Positions 18,244-26,567 of a stretch of 64,000 bases of DNA are shown in pieces (positions within the stretch are counted from its first letter, which is position 1; each line of letters begins with the position of its first letter). The position numbers and the translations under genes were made by a program. Origin of the DNA: Sphingobacterium sp. ML3W (GTDB lineage: Bacteria; Bacteroidota; Bacteroidia; Sphingobacteriales; Sphingobacteriaceae); the NCBI RefSeq assembly GCF_029542085.1, contig NZ_CP107036.1:5952001-6016000 (forward strand), in the 5' to 3' direction. A model generated the notes under the pieces. It had not been told where the DNA came from. It did not search any database and saw only the letters and a list, made by a program, of their open reading frames with translations.

Positions 18244-19746
18244 ATGGATAAAAAACAAATAAATCAAAAAAATATGAACATAAAGTTAATAACAATGGCG
18301 ATTCCCCTGTTGCTTTTGGGAAGTCAAGCTACTTTCGGACAACTGGCAGCAAAAAAGGGGATTACGCAGGACGAACTGTACAAACATCTGAATGAATTAT
18401 TCCAAAAGAATACAGAGGAGTCGAAAGCAGAGGTTTTGAAAGAGGCCGATTTTTTAGCGAAATCGAAACAGGAAGAAGACCAGCTGCTCGCTGGACGAAT
18501 CTATACTGGCCTGGAAAAAAATGATAAGGCAGAAGCCATAAAAAAAGGCATCAACAAAAAATTTCCCAAAGGAATAACGGCCCGAAACGAAGCCTTTGGC
18601 AAGCTGTTTGAAAAAAATGAACTGACAGCTGCGCAAGCAGAGGCGGAGTATATTCGTTTAAGCAAGCAATTTCCCGAAAGCAGTTACGATGAGAAAAACA
18701 GGGGAGTATACGGATTTGCCATGGGGACCGTCGCTCAGCAGTATGCAAAGGAGAAAAACCTTGATAAGGTGAACAGTTACTTAGATCAGCTGAAATCCAC
18801 ATCCAATTATACAAATGCTGTTTTCGCCATTGGCCGAGAGTTAAACCAGCAAAAGGAATATGCCTTCGCGCAAAAAACACTGGAACCAGTTTATCTTAAT
18901 CTCAGCCAACAAAAAACTGAAGGTCAAAAAGGAAATACAGGACGGCAATATCTGGGTGGTATTAGTCTACAATATGCGGAGGCCTTGTTAGGCAATCAAC
19001 AAGTGGACAGAGCGCTGGAGATATTGGCGAAAGTGCAGCGAGAATTACCATCGGAAACGGCGGCCATAGCTTATGCCAAAGCTTTGGCCGCGAAAGGAAG
19101 GTCTTTAGATGCTTTTCAGCTCCTGGAGACCGAAGTTATTAAGAATGGAAAAGAACCTGAATTAATGGCCGAATTGCTGCCCTTGTATAGCAAATTGAAC
19201 AATAGCCTATCGGATACGACTACTTATCTTAGAGACTTAAACGGGCGCATTGATGAAATGCTGGTTTCAAAATTGAAATCTGAGATGGTCAAAAAAGAGG
19301 CCGCACAATTCTCACTTGTAGATCGTTCTGGTAAAGAAGTTTCCTTGGCAAGTATGAAAGGTAAGGTTGTAGTACTTGATTTCTGGGCAACCTGGTGTGG
19401 TCCTTGCAAAATGTCCTTTCCTGGAATGCAAGCTGCGGTAGACAAATATGCAAATGATCCTGATGTAGCCTTTTTATTTATCAACACATGGCAGAAAGAG
19501 GAGAACTATAAAGAGTTGGTCAATAATTTTATCAGCGAAAATAAATATAGTTTCCATGTTTTATTTGATGAAATGAAAGAGCGGGATAAGTCTGTTGTTA
19601 CCACATATGGCGTCAAAGGTATCCCTACTAAGGTTATTATCGATAAAGACGGTTTCATCCGTTTTCAATCTTCGGGTGGAGGAGCTGACGTGGAAAAAAT
19701 TGTTCATGAAATCTCAACGAAGATCGAACTCGCAAGAAAGGGATAA
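18244..19746 (+). CDS. Secreted TPR/thioredoxin-domain protein (TlpA-like)
   Basis: A 500-residue exported protein. The signal peptide ends near residue 32 (ATFGQ); an internal ATG at 18274 would shorten its N-terminus and is an equally good start. Residues 40-340 look like helical TPR-type repeats (Ala/Lys/Glu-rich pairs). A C-terminal thioredoxin-fold domain starts near residue 355 and carries WCGPC (Cys385, Cys388). The cis-proline is in GVKGIPTKVIID. It probably acts as a periplasmic thiol-disulfide reductase. It is the last gene of the ECF/FecR/SusCD operon and is followed by a terminator. Confidence 0.85.
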   Translation: MDKKQINQKNMNIKLITMAIPLLLLGSQATFGQLAAKKGITQDELYKHLNELFQKNTEESKAEVLKEADFLAKSKQEEDQLLAGRIYTGLEKNDKAEAIKKGINKKFPKGITARNEAFGKLFEKNELTAAQAEAEYIRLSKQFPESSYDEKNRGVYGFAMGTVAQQYAKEKNLDKVNSYLDQLKSTSNYTNAVFAIGRELNQQKEYAFAQKTLEPVYLNLSQQKTEGQKGNTGRQYLGGISLQYAEALLGNQQVDRALEILAKVQRELPSETAAIAYAKALAAKGRSLDAFQLLETEVIKNGKEPELMAELLPLYSKLNNSLSDTTTYLRDLNGRIDEMLVSKLKSEMVKKEAAQFSLVDRSGKEVSLASMKGKVVVLDFWATWCGPCKMSFPGMQAAVDKYANDPDVAFLFINTWQKEENYKELVNNFISENKYSFHVLFDEMKERDKSVVTTYGVKGIPTKVIIDKDGFIRFQSSGGGADVEKIVHEISTKIELARKG

Positions 19747-19795
19747 TTGCTCCAAGACAATAGCATAAATCTACGATAAAAGCGTAAATCTAATG

Positions 19796-19840
19796 AAATC
19801 CGTAGCTTTCTTCTTCAATAGATGGCTGCGGATTTTTTTT
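19796..19840 (+). terminator. Rho-independent terminator after the thioredoxin gene
   Basis: An 11-base stem (19796-19806 with 19825-19835, one G-U pair) is followed by a run of T ending at 19840. It closes the seven-gene operon that starts at 9270. Confidence 0.75.
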
Positions 19841-19871
19841 AGAAAGGTGTCTTATTTGAGAGTAACCTGAT

Positions 19872-20813
19872 TTATTGCACAAATTTGGAAGTTATTCCTC
19901 TTTTTTTGATATAGAAATTTAATGCCCGTCCAGCCTCCTTTGGCTGGTCGGTACTCAGGATATCTGCACCACGTTCAATAAAACTGGCATACAGTTGAAA
20001 TCCTTTCTTAGCGGCTTGTTTGTCAAGGTTACCTTGGGTGCCCAGGATACACATAATCCCATGATCATGCAATACTTTGGTCAGCTGTGGATCGGCTTCA
20101 CGTGTGCCCACGAAGGCTAACAGCTTATTGTCAGGGATATCTTTTTCGTTGAGGCGGGCGAGGTCATCGAGGTTCTTCACAGAAGCGGATATCATTAGAT
20201 CCCCGGCTAGGTTATGCACTTTGCCAGCCTGACCAGCACTATAAGTGATGATAACAACACTGGATTCGGCACGTTGCTGACGGATGACATTGATCACCGA
20301 TTCGTAGGGAACATCATTTTTTATGTCTAGCGTAAAAATGACCTTTCCTTTTCCCCAAGCGAGTGCTTCGTCAAGTGTGGGGATCTTGTAAGGTGTTATT
20401 TTCTTGTTGTTGTCTACCAAACGCAGTTTTTTGAGCTCGGCTAATGTGCGTTCACTGACAGATCCACGGCCTGTGGTGGTGCGGTTGAGCGTATTGTCAT
20501 GCATGAGTACCAGTGCAGAATCTTTGCTCAATCGAACATCACACTCCACGATAACGGGTTGTAGACCGGCATTGTAAGCAAAGGTCTCTAATGCATTTTC
20601 TGGATAACCGGAAGTGGGGCCACCACGATGCAGGCTGACTAATGGATAACGATTATCATCATAAGTCAGAAATTGATAGAGATCTTCTACGGTCGTCAGC
20701 TGAATGCGCTTGCCCACAGGTAAGCCTTCGGTATCACCGCTGTGTCGAAAACAGCTGCTGACAAGTAGTATACAGCTCAAGAGTGAAAAAAAGAAGTATG
20801 GGCGTATGCTCAT
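19872..20813 (-). CDS. Glycerophosphodiester phosphodiesterase-family lipoprotein
   Basis: A 313-residue exported GDPD-type enzyme that would cleave glycerophosphodiesters to glycerol-3-phosphate and an alcohol. The lipobox is VSSC (Cys21). Catalytic-site motifs are LHRGGP, PENALETF, ECDVRLSKD and MHDNTLNRTT. The TIM-barrel continues with FTLDIKND and ends ILSTDQPKEAGRAL. It is the last gene of a leftward operon, 17 bases after shikimate kinase. The substrate headgroup cannot be deduced. Confidence 0.88.
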   Translation of the reverse strand: MSIRPYFFFSLLSCILLVSSCFRHSGDTEGLPVGKRIQLTTVEDLYQFLTYDDNRYPLVSLHRGGPTSGYPENALETFAYNAGLQPVIVECDVRLSKDSALVLMHDNTLNRTTTGRGSVSERTLAELKKLRLVDNNKKITPYKIPTLDEALAWGKGKVIFTLDIKNDVPYESVINVIRQQRAESSVVIITYSAGQAGKVHNLAGDLMISASVKNLDDLARLNEKDIPDNKLLAFVGTREADPQLTKVLHDHGIMCILGTQGNLDKQAAKKGFQLYASFIERGADILSTDQPKEAGRALNFYIKKRGITSKFVQ

Positions 20814-20830
20814 TATTAACTATTGTACGA

Positions 20831-21346
20831 TTAGGTATTATGCTGATTGATCAGGGCAACTAAAGTCTCTACTGTTGTGTTGAGCTGATCTATTGTCAAA
20901 TGGGCTTGGTTGTAGTAGGGCTCGCGTTCTGTTAATTTCTCTTCGATAAAAACCCGTAGTTCTTCCGGTGATTTGCCGATTAGAATAGGTCTTTTGTGTA
21001 ATTTTGATTGCGACAGACGATCAAATAAGGCTTTGGGGCTCATTTGCAGATATACCGCATAGCCATTGGCTTTGATCCAATCCATGTTGTCAAAAAAACA
21101 TGGAGCGCCACCACCCGTGGATATCACGGCATAGTTGTCTGCAAATTTACGGATCTGCTCACGCTCAAGTTCTCGAAAGGCTGCTTCACCATGTTCGCCG
21201 AAATATTCGGTAATGCTCATGCCGATCTGCTTCACGATTTCTTCGTCAGTGTCGATAAAAGGTAAATCTAATTTGTTGGCCAACTTTTTTCCCAGTGTGG
21301 TCTTTCCACTGCCCATATAGCCAATCAAAAATATAGGTTTAGGCAT
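20831..21346 (-). CDS. aroK: Shikimate kinase
   Basis: Phosphorylates shikimate at the 3-hydroxyl with ATP in the chorismate pathway, in the cytoplasm. The Walker A motif is GYMGSGKTT (residues 9-17). The shikimate-binding DTDEEI and FRELEREQ helix, the ISTGGGAP loop and the lid region with RPILIG follow in order. The length of 171 residues is normal. It sits 6 bases after the DoxX-type gene in a leftward operon. The neighbouring genes are not aromatic-pathway genes. Confidence 0.95.
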   Translation of the reverse strand: MPKPIFLIGYMGSGKTTLGKKLANKLDLPFIDTDEEIVKQIGMSITEYFGEHGEAAFRELEREQIRKFADNYAVISTGGGAPCFFDNMDWIKANGYAVYLQMSPKALFDRLSQSKLHKRPILIGKSPEELRVFIEEKLTEREPYYNQAHLTIDQLNTTVETLVALINQHNT

Positions 21347-21352
21347 ATTATT

Positions 21353-22537
21353 CTATTTGTCCTTACTTAAAAAATTGTCTTCAATCGTTTTTGCATCCGG
21401 GAAATTATTGTAATGCCATTTGCCTATTACATTTCCACCTTTTAATAAGATCACCCCCGGATTGGCTCTAACCATGCTTTTTAATGGAATTAAATCCGCA
21501 TAGTATATTTCAGCAATCAATTGCATCTTGTCACTCAGGTATTGTGCATCTTTGGATGCAGAGGCAGTCAGTAGGACAACACGAAGACCATTGTAATCTT
21601 TGGTCATCTGTGTCACTGTCTGATTGATTCTCTGGAGAGCATCTATATTTGTAGACGAAAGATCCTTCGCGACGATGATAACATTATAATAGGGGTTGGC
21701 GATGATCTCCTGTGTATGATCAGCACCGTCGGCGTCTGTGATCAATAAGTCGGGAATAGGAATATCATATCCTTTTTTGACAAGTCTACTTTCCGGCTCG
21801 CCAATGATTTCCCATGATTCGTCCTCCCATAGCTTATCCGCCATATAGATTTTGTCATTGACTTTCTTGGTCTCACCTGTCTTTTTGTTTTTCATGGTAT
21901 AGAGCTGCTCAAAGACATCAGCTTCTTTTCCCTCTGGAAGAACCATCAGCGAAGGGAGGTTATTACCAATTTTATAGGGTAAGAAATCTATAAAAGGAAG
22001 ATAGTTGACCGTATATACTCCGATACCCAAGGAAACAACAGCTGTAATTAATGTGACGACAAATTGATTGCCGGAACCTTTGATAATAGGCCGGATCTGT
22101 TTGCGATAAAAAAAGATGATCAGAATCAAGACCAATAACACCAGATCTTTGGAAAAAGATTGCCAAGGGGTCAGTGGAATGGCGTCGCCGAAACATCCAC
22201 AGGAGGTGACAACTTCGAAAAACGCGGAATAAAATGTCAAAAAGGTGAAAAATAGGATCAATAACAGCAATCCCCAAGCCACTAAATTGGCATAGACACC
22301 AAACAACAATAGGGCACCTAAAAGGATTTCAAAACCACAGATCACTACAGCAATAGCGGTCGCGTATTCATTGAACGCAGTCAAGTGGAATACCTCAAAA
22401 TATTCCTGCAGTTTATAGCCGAAACCAGTAGGGTCATTGGCTTTGATAAATCCAGAGAAAATAAAAAGAAGTCCAGTGAAAATGCGGCAAAAACCTAAAA
22501 GGTAATTTGTCTTTGTTGTCTGTTGTGCTGCTGTCAT
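21353..22537 (-). CDS. DoxX/MauE-type membrane protein with thioredoxin-like C-terminal domain
   Basis: A 394-residue inner-membrane protein. The N-terminal half has four DoxX-like helices (starting LGFCRIFTGLLFIFSGFIKA), with a conserved FEVVTSCGCFGDAIPL motif between helices near residues 108-123, and a further helix near residue 165. The C-terminal half (about residues 260-394) resembles a thioredoxin fold but lacks CxxC; it ends with VILLKGGNVIGKWHY. In Bacteroidota such BT_3928-type proteins often sit beside DUF1599 genes, as here (7-base gap). A redox or quinone-linked role is inferred from DoxX/MauE relatives. Confidence 0.8.
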   Translation of the reverse strand: MTAAQQTTKTNYLLGFCRIFTGLLFIFSGFIKANDPTGFGYKLQEYFEVFHLTAFNEYATAIAVVICGFEILLGALLLFGVYANLVAWGLLLLILFFTFLTFYSAFFEVVTSCGCFGDAIPLTPWQSFSKDLVLLVLILIIFFYRKQIRPIIKGSGNQFVVTLITAVVSLGIGVYTVNYLPFIDFLPYKIGNNLPSLMVLPEGKEADVFEQLYTMKNKKTGETKKVNDKIYMADKLWEDESWEIIGEPESRLVKKGYDIPIPDLLITDADGADHTQEIIANPYYNVIIVAKDLSSTNIDALQRINQTVTQMTKDYNGLRVVLLTASASKDAQYLSDKMQLIAEIYYADLIPLKSMVRANPGVILLKGGNVIGKWHYNNFPDAKTIEDNFLSKDK

Positions 22538-22544
22538 TATCCGA

Positions 22545-23087
22545 TTATTGTTGTGCTAGTCCTAATTTAATTAACGCAAAAACTGCGTAGTTGAGCATAT
22601 CCTGGTAATTGGCGTGAATGCCTTCGGATACAATTGTTTGGCCATCATTGTCCTCGATCTGTTTAACCCGATGAATTTTCATTAGGATCAAATCTGTCAT
22701 TGAAGAAACACGCATATCACGCCAAGCCTCACCGTAATCATGATTTTTGGCCAGCATGAGGTCTCTGGTTTCCGTTACTTTTTCGGTATATTTTTGATTG
22801 ACAAAGGTGGGATCAAGGTTTTCCTCCCCATCTTCACCCAGATCAATCTGGATCATAGCCATAATACAATAATTAATAATACCGATGTATTCGTCCACGA
22901 CACCCTCTCCAACCTTGGATACTTTTTTGACCTCGAGCGTACGTATGCGTTGTGCCTTGATATAAATCTGATCGGTAATGGAAGACAGACGCATGATCCG
23001 CCATGCTGTGCCATAATCTTTTGTTTTTTTTATAAATAAATCTTGACAGTGCTTGATCACACTGTTATATTCCTGAATAGTATCCAT
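22545..23087 (-). CDS. DUF1599 protein with an internal duplication
   Basis: A 180-residue cytoplasmic protein made of two similar halves. Both contain the pattern KDYGTAWR-MR-SS-TDLI-K--R (KTKDYGTAWRIMRLSSITDQ and KNHDYGEAWRDMRVSSMTDL), with D/E-rich helices between. This is the DUF1599 / nucleotide-modification-associated domain. I chose the ATG at 23087 (MDTIQEYN). The longer frame starts at 23135, which lies within the -7 box (23133-23140), so that start would be upstream of the transcript. It is the first gene of the operon with DoxX, aroK and GDPD. The biochemical role is unknown. Confidence 0.8.
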   Translation of the reverse strand: MDTIQEYNSVIKHCQDLFIKKTKDYGTAWRIMRLSSITDQIYIKAQRIRTLEVKKVSKVGEGVVDEYIGIINYCIMAMIQIDLGEDGEENLDPTFVNQKYTEKVTETRDLMLAKNHDYGEAWRDMRVSSMTDLILMKIHRVKQIEDNDGQTIVSEGIHANYQDMLNYAVFALIKLGLAQQ

Positions 23088-23132
23088 ATCGCTTTTGAAA
23101 AGAACTTGATTAAACAAGTCGAGATTATAGGA

Positions 23133-23140
23133 CAAATATA
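23133..23140 (-). promoter_or_regulatory. -7 box of the DUF1599 operon promoter
   Basis: On the minus strand this reads TATATTTG, a match to TAnnTTTG. The only TTTG upstream (23166-23169) is 25 bases away, more than the usual 19-21, so the -33 element is weak or absent. The box decides the start codon of the DUF1599 gene in favour of 23087. Confidence 0.45.
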
Positions 23141-23317
23141 ATTAGAAAATAGTACTTCTGATGGTCAAATGAATGTACAATTTGCGTTATTTTGCTGAAA
23201 TTTAAATAAATATTTGAGAATTTTCGGCCATTAAAGGTTTTAAAACTAACTTTATTTTAATTTGATATTATGCGCAGAGTTGATTGCCAACTTTGAATAG
23301 CAAGAAAATAGAAATTC

Positions 23318-24115
23318 ATGAATTTTCAACAACCTATTATTCGCGAGGTAGAGATTACCCGATATGTTCAGCCATTTCGGGAAGGTGGATCTTTGCCGGC
23401 GCTAGTCGATGCTGATGATGGCTTTAGTTATGTCATCAAATTTAGAGGAGCAGGACAAGGGCGGAAGGCACTGATTGCTGAACTGATCGGTGGTGAACTA
23501 GCCAGACTGTTAAAATTAAGAGTGCCTGAAATCGTCTTTGCACATCTGGATGAATCTTTTGGGCGCTCAGAACCAGATGAAGAAATACAAGATCTACTCA
23601 AATTTAGTGTGGGAAAAAACCTTGGGCTCCATTTTCTGAGTGGGGCGATTACTTTTGATGCCAATGTTGATGTGATCGGTGCGGAAGAGGCTTCGAAGAT
23701 TGTGTGGCTGGATGCCTTGTTGATGAATGTTGACCGCACAGTCCGGAATACCAATATGTTGATCTGGCACAAAGAACTGTGGTTGATCGACCATGGCGCG
23801 TCCTTGTATTTTCACCACAGCTGGGACAATTGGGAAGAACAATCGGTCAAACCTTTTGTGCAGATTAAAGATCATGTATTGTTAAAAAATGCGACCATTG
23901 TCGAAAAAATAGATGCTGAATTTAGCCCTATTTTTACGGAGGAAGTTTTTCGTAAGATATTGGCCGTTGTGCCAGACGAATGGTTGGTTGATTCCGAACG
24001 TGAATTGTCAGCGGCGGATGCGAGAGAAGTGTACGTTTCATTCTTGAAACAACGTGTGGCGAGTTCGTCAATTTTTGTAAAACAGATAGAAGATGCCAGA
24101 AAGAACCTTATATGA
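23318..24115 (+). CDS. HipA-like kinase-fold protein
   Basis: A 265-residue cytoplasmic protein related to the HipA kinase family but lacking the N-terminal HipA subdomain. Visible kinase-like parts are SYVIKFRGAGQGRKALIAEL (nucleotide-binding Lys region, residues 36-55), LDALLMNVDRTVRNTNM (catalytic Asp and Asn) and LWLIDHGASLYF (metal-binding Asp in place of DFG). It overlaps the downstream DUF3037 gene by 23 bases, so the two are translationally coupled. No HipB-like helix-turn-helix partner is present. Protein phosphorylation is inferred from the family; the target is unknown. Confidence 0.8.
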   Translation: MNFQQPIIREVEITRYVQPFREGGSLPALVDADDGFSYVIKFRGAGQGRKALIAELIGGELARLLKLRVPEIVFAHLDESFGRSEPDEEIQDLLKFSVGKNLGLHFLSGAITFDANVDVIGAEEASKIVWLDALLMNVDRTVRNTNMLIWHKELWLIDHGASLYFHHSWDNWEEQSVKPFVQIKDHVLLKNATIVEKIDAEFSPIFTEEVFRKILAVVPDEWLVDSERELSAADAREVYVSFLKQRVASSSIFVKQIEDARKNLI

Positions 24116-24476
24116 ATATGCTGTGGTACGACTGGTGCCGCGTGTAGAGCGTGAGGAATTTATCAATGTTGGTATTGCGCTCTACTGTCGTAAATATCGC
24201 TTTGCCAAGATGGTCTATGCCATTGACGAGCAAAAAGTGCGTGCGCTCTGTCCTAAAATTGAATTGGAACTAATCGAAAATCACTTGTCTTCCTTTCAAC
24301 GGATCTGTAATGGCGATAAAGATGCCGGAAAACTAGCAGCACTGGATATCACGGAGCGTTTTCGTTGGCTTACAGCTAAACGGAGCACGGTCATCCAGTG
24401 TTCGGCTTCACATCCCGGACTCTGTGAAGATCCCGAAGCAACATTGCAAAATCTGTTTGAGCGCCTGGTGCTTTAG
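24093..24476 (+). CDS. DUF3037 protein, partner of the HipA-like kinase
   Basis: A 127-residue protein with the DUF3037 opening YEYAVVRLVPRVEREEFINV, followed by GIALYCR and a helical C-terminal part. Its start codon lies inside the end of the HipA-like gene (overlap 24093-24115). DUF3037 genes are found next to short HipA-like kinases in many bacteria, so the pair is probably a functional unit. The biochemical function of DUF3037 is not known to me. No signal peptide or membrane segment. Confidence 0.8.
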   Translation: MPERTLYEYAVVRLVPRVEREEFINVGIALYCRKYRFAKMVYAIDEQKVRALCPKIELELIENHLSSFQRICNGDKDAGKLAALDITERFRWLTAKRSTVIQCSASHPGLCEDPEATLQNLFERLVL

Positions 24477-24606
24477 TAGACATTGTCAGGCCGCCAAATG
24501 GAACTTGTGCCAAAAAGATGAAAAATGCTTGTTGCAACGATGTCTTAGGTAATAAGTTTGGGGCGGGGCTGGAACTCAAATAGAAAGAAAAAAATGATTT
24601 AATCGT

Positions 24607-24627
24607 AGCCTTATTGGTAATAAGGCT
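24607..24627. promoter_or_regulatory. Palindrome ahead of the cysteine operon (candidate operator)
   Basis: A perfect 9-base inverted repeat, AGCCTTATT-GGT-AATAAGGCT. It ends 21 bases before the -7 box at 24649-24656, so it covers the place where a -33 element would be. No T-run follows, and the upstream gene ended 130 bases earlier, so a terminator is less likely than a protein-binding site. Confidence 0.5.
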
Positions 24628-24648
24628 TAATCTATCAATATTGTATAG

Positions 24649-24656
24649 TATATTTG
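24649..24656 (+). promoter_or_regulatory. -7 box of the cysE-cysM promoter
   Basis: TATATTTG matches the Bacteroidota -7 consensus and lies 21 bases before the ATG at 24678. No TTTG is found at the usual -33 distance; the palindrome occupies that position, which suggests an activator- or repressor-controlled promoter. Confidence 0.5.
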
Positions 24657-24677
24657 TTTTAATATTTACTTTTGAAG

Positions 24678-25487
24678 ATGCATGATTTTTATCAACATAT
24701 CTATGAGCAGCAATTAGCTGTTTTAGAAATGCCTTCCAATAAGAAGATCTGCGGCTGGGCAACCAAAATTTTGGATGTGCTTTTTCCGGAGCGAAATTCT
24801 GGCGAAATGAAATCGGTAGAAGATGTAAAACTTGCTTTTGAACAATTTGAACTGGAGTTGGAACAGCTTCTGAGCAAGTCAAAAGCCTGTGGTCATTGCA
24901 ACCATGCACAAGTGGCCCATCAGTTTTTTGAACGTATTCCGGCGCTCTACGAGTTGATGTGTTGGGATGCTAATGCGTTGATGGATGGAGATCCGGCTGC
25001 GCAGAATAAGCGTGAGGTTGTACGCACCTATCCCGGTTTTTTTGCGATTTGTATTTTCAGGATGGCAAATGAGCTTCACCGGCTAGGTGTGCCTCTGATT
25101 CCAAGGATATTGACTGAACATGCCCATTCCAAGACAGGTATTGATATTCATCCGGGGGCGACCATTGGTCATCATCTTCACATAGATCATGGTACAGGAT
25201 TAGTCATCGGAGAGACTTGTACGATCGGTAATTACGTTAAACTCTATCAAGGTGTTACGTTGGGCGCCTTGAGTGTGGACAAGGTCTTTTCGAATGTCAA
25301 ACGCCATCCAACGATCGAGGACCATGTCATCATCTATTCCGGAGCGACTATTTTGGGTGGTGAGACGCGTATAGGTCATCATTCGGTTATTGGTGGTAAT
25401 GTTTGGCTGACGAGTTCGGTCGAACCTTATACTACAGTATACCACCAGGCGACTGCAAAATTTATAGATTCAAAACCAATCATATAG
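24678..25487 (+). CDS. cysE: Serine O-acetyltransferase
   Basis: Transfers acetyl from acetyl-CoA to L-serine, giving O-acetylserine for cysteine synthesis in the cytoplasm. The N-terminal helical domain (about residues 1-125) is followed by a left-handed beta-helix: TGIDIHPGATIGHHLHIDHG, then GTGLVIGETCTIGNYVKLYQ and GVTLGALS. The catalytic His of HIDHGTG is present. I used the ATG at 24678; an upstream TTG at 24672 is unlikely. The long N-terminal domain (269 residues in total) is like the EpsC/SrpH type. It is followed 8 bases later by cysteine synthase, so substrate and product are made by one operon. Confidence 0.93.
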   Translation: MHDFYQHIYEQQLAVLEMPSNKKICGWATKILDVLFPERNSGEMKSVEDVKLAFEQFELELEQLLSKSKACGHCNHAQVAHQFFERIPALYELMCWDANALMDGDPAAQNKREVVRTYPGFFAICIFRMANELHRLGVPLIPRILTEHAHSKTGIDIHPGATIGHHLHIDHGTGLVIGETCTIGNYVKLYQGVTLGALSVDKVFSNVKRHPTIEDHVIIYSGATILGGETRIGHHSVIGGNVWLTSSVEPYTTVYHQATAKFIDSKPII

Positions 25488-25495
25488 ATACATTT

Positions 25496-26368
25496 ATGGG
25501 AAATATTATAGATACCATAGGCAATACACCCCTGGTGGAGATCACCCAATTTCATGCGAATCCCAGGGTACGGATCTTTGCAAAGATGGAGGGGAATAAT
25601 CCTGCCGGCTCAGTCAAAGATCGCGCGGCGTTAAATATGATACGCTCGGCGATGGAGCGTGGTGAAATTTCGAAGGAAAGCAAGCTTATTGAAGCGACAA
25701 GTGGCAATACAGGCATAGCCCTGGCAATGATTGCCGGAATATATGGTTTAAGTTTGGAACTAGTTATGCCCGCATCGTCTACCCGCGAGCGAACGTTGAC
25801 CATGGAGGCTTATGGCGCGAAGGTTACGCTCTTAGAATCTATGGAAATATGTCGTGACTATGCAGAGGAGAAAGCGTTGAAAGAAGGCTATTATATCTTA
25901 AACCAATTTGCCAATCCGGATAACTATAAAGCCCATATCAAAACAACCGGGCCAGAAATATGGCGCGATACGGATGGGAAAATTACCCATTTTGTGAGTG
26001 CAATGGGGACAACGGGAACGATTATGGGGAATTCCATTTACCTTAAGGAGAAAAATCCAGAGATACAGATCGTCGGTTGTCAACCTACACCCGAGTCATC
26101 TATACCCGGAATCAGACGCTGGCCAGAAGCCTATCTGCCAAAGATATTTGATCCGAGCCGTGTGGATCGTGTGATTGATATTTCACAACAGGAAGCCACC
26201 GAATTGGCGCGCGAACTGGTGAAACGCGAAGGGGTATTTGCAGGTATGAGTACAGGCGGAGCATTTGCTGGCGCGCTGAAAATTGCTAGCGAAATTGAGG
26301 AAGGTATCATTGTCTTTATCGCATGCGATAGGGGCGACCGTTACTTAAGCTCAGACCTTTTTGGTTAG
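25496..26368 (+). CDS. cysM: Cysteine synthase B
   Basis: A PLP enzyme that makes cysteine from O-acetylserine and sulfide (or thiosulfate in CysM types). From the ATG at 25496 the protein starts MGNIIDTIGNTPLVEIT and has 290 residues. The PLP lysine is K41 (NPAGSVKDRAA). The TSGNTGIAL substrate loop, the GTTGTIMG phosphate loop and GIRRWPEAYLPKIFD, typical of CysM rather than CysK, are visible. The frame is open further upstream to 25403, but that overlaps cysE and gives no family-like residues. It is co-transcribed with cysE and closed by a strong terminator. Confidence 0.94.
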   Translation: MGNIIDTIGNTPLVEITQFHANPRVRIFAKMEGNNPAGSVKDRAALNMIRSAMERGEISKESKLIEATSGNTGIALAMIAGIYGLSLELVMPASSTRERTLTMEAYGAKVTLLESMEICRDYAEEKALKEGYYILNQFANPDNYKAHIKTTGPEIWRDTDGKITHFVSAMGTTGTIMGNSIYLKEKNPEIQIVGCQPTPESSIPGIRRWPEAYLPKIFDPSRVDRVIDISQQEATELARELVKREGVFAGMSTGGAFAGALKIASEIEEGIIVFIACDRGDRYLSSDLFG

Positions 26369-26407
26369 TCTAAGCCAAGTCAAATAGACTCGTAATATAA
26401 ACTATAG

Positions 26408-26457
26408 AGCCTGTCTTTGTTATACTTGGTTTTAGTATAACAAAGACAGGCTTTTTG
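26408..26457. terminator. Perfect 19-base-pair terminator hairpin after cysM
   Basis: Stem 26408-26426 pairs perfectly with 26434-26452 around a 7-base loop, followed by TTTTTG. It lies between convergent genes (cysM ending at 26368, the VOC gene ending at 26568). On the minus strand it is not followed by a long T-run, so it serves mainly the plus strand. Confidence 0.85.
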
Positions 26458-26567
26458 TAATAAAGACTACCTTCTTTATTGCAATTTTCTTATCGAATCT
26501 GACTGACCTACGTCTATCAACACTCACTTTAGCGACAAGATCTGCTTTTATATACAAACTTTCGGTG

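Noticed and set aside
23088-23135. Longer DUF1599 protein starting MSYNLDLF
   Set aside because: Its start lies within the -7 box, and the shorter ATG at 23087 gives the usual N-terminus.
24672-24677. TTG start for the serine acetyltransferase, six bases upstream
   Set aside because: The ATG at 24678 lies right after, and the downstream start gives the usual N-terminus. TTG adds only two residues.
25403-25495. Extended start for cysteine synthase
   Set aside because: It overlaps the serine acetyltransferase gene and encodes residues unlike the family; MGNIIDTIGNTPL at 25496 is the standard start.
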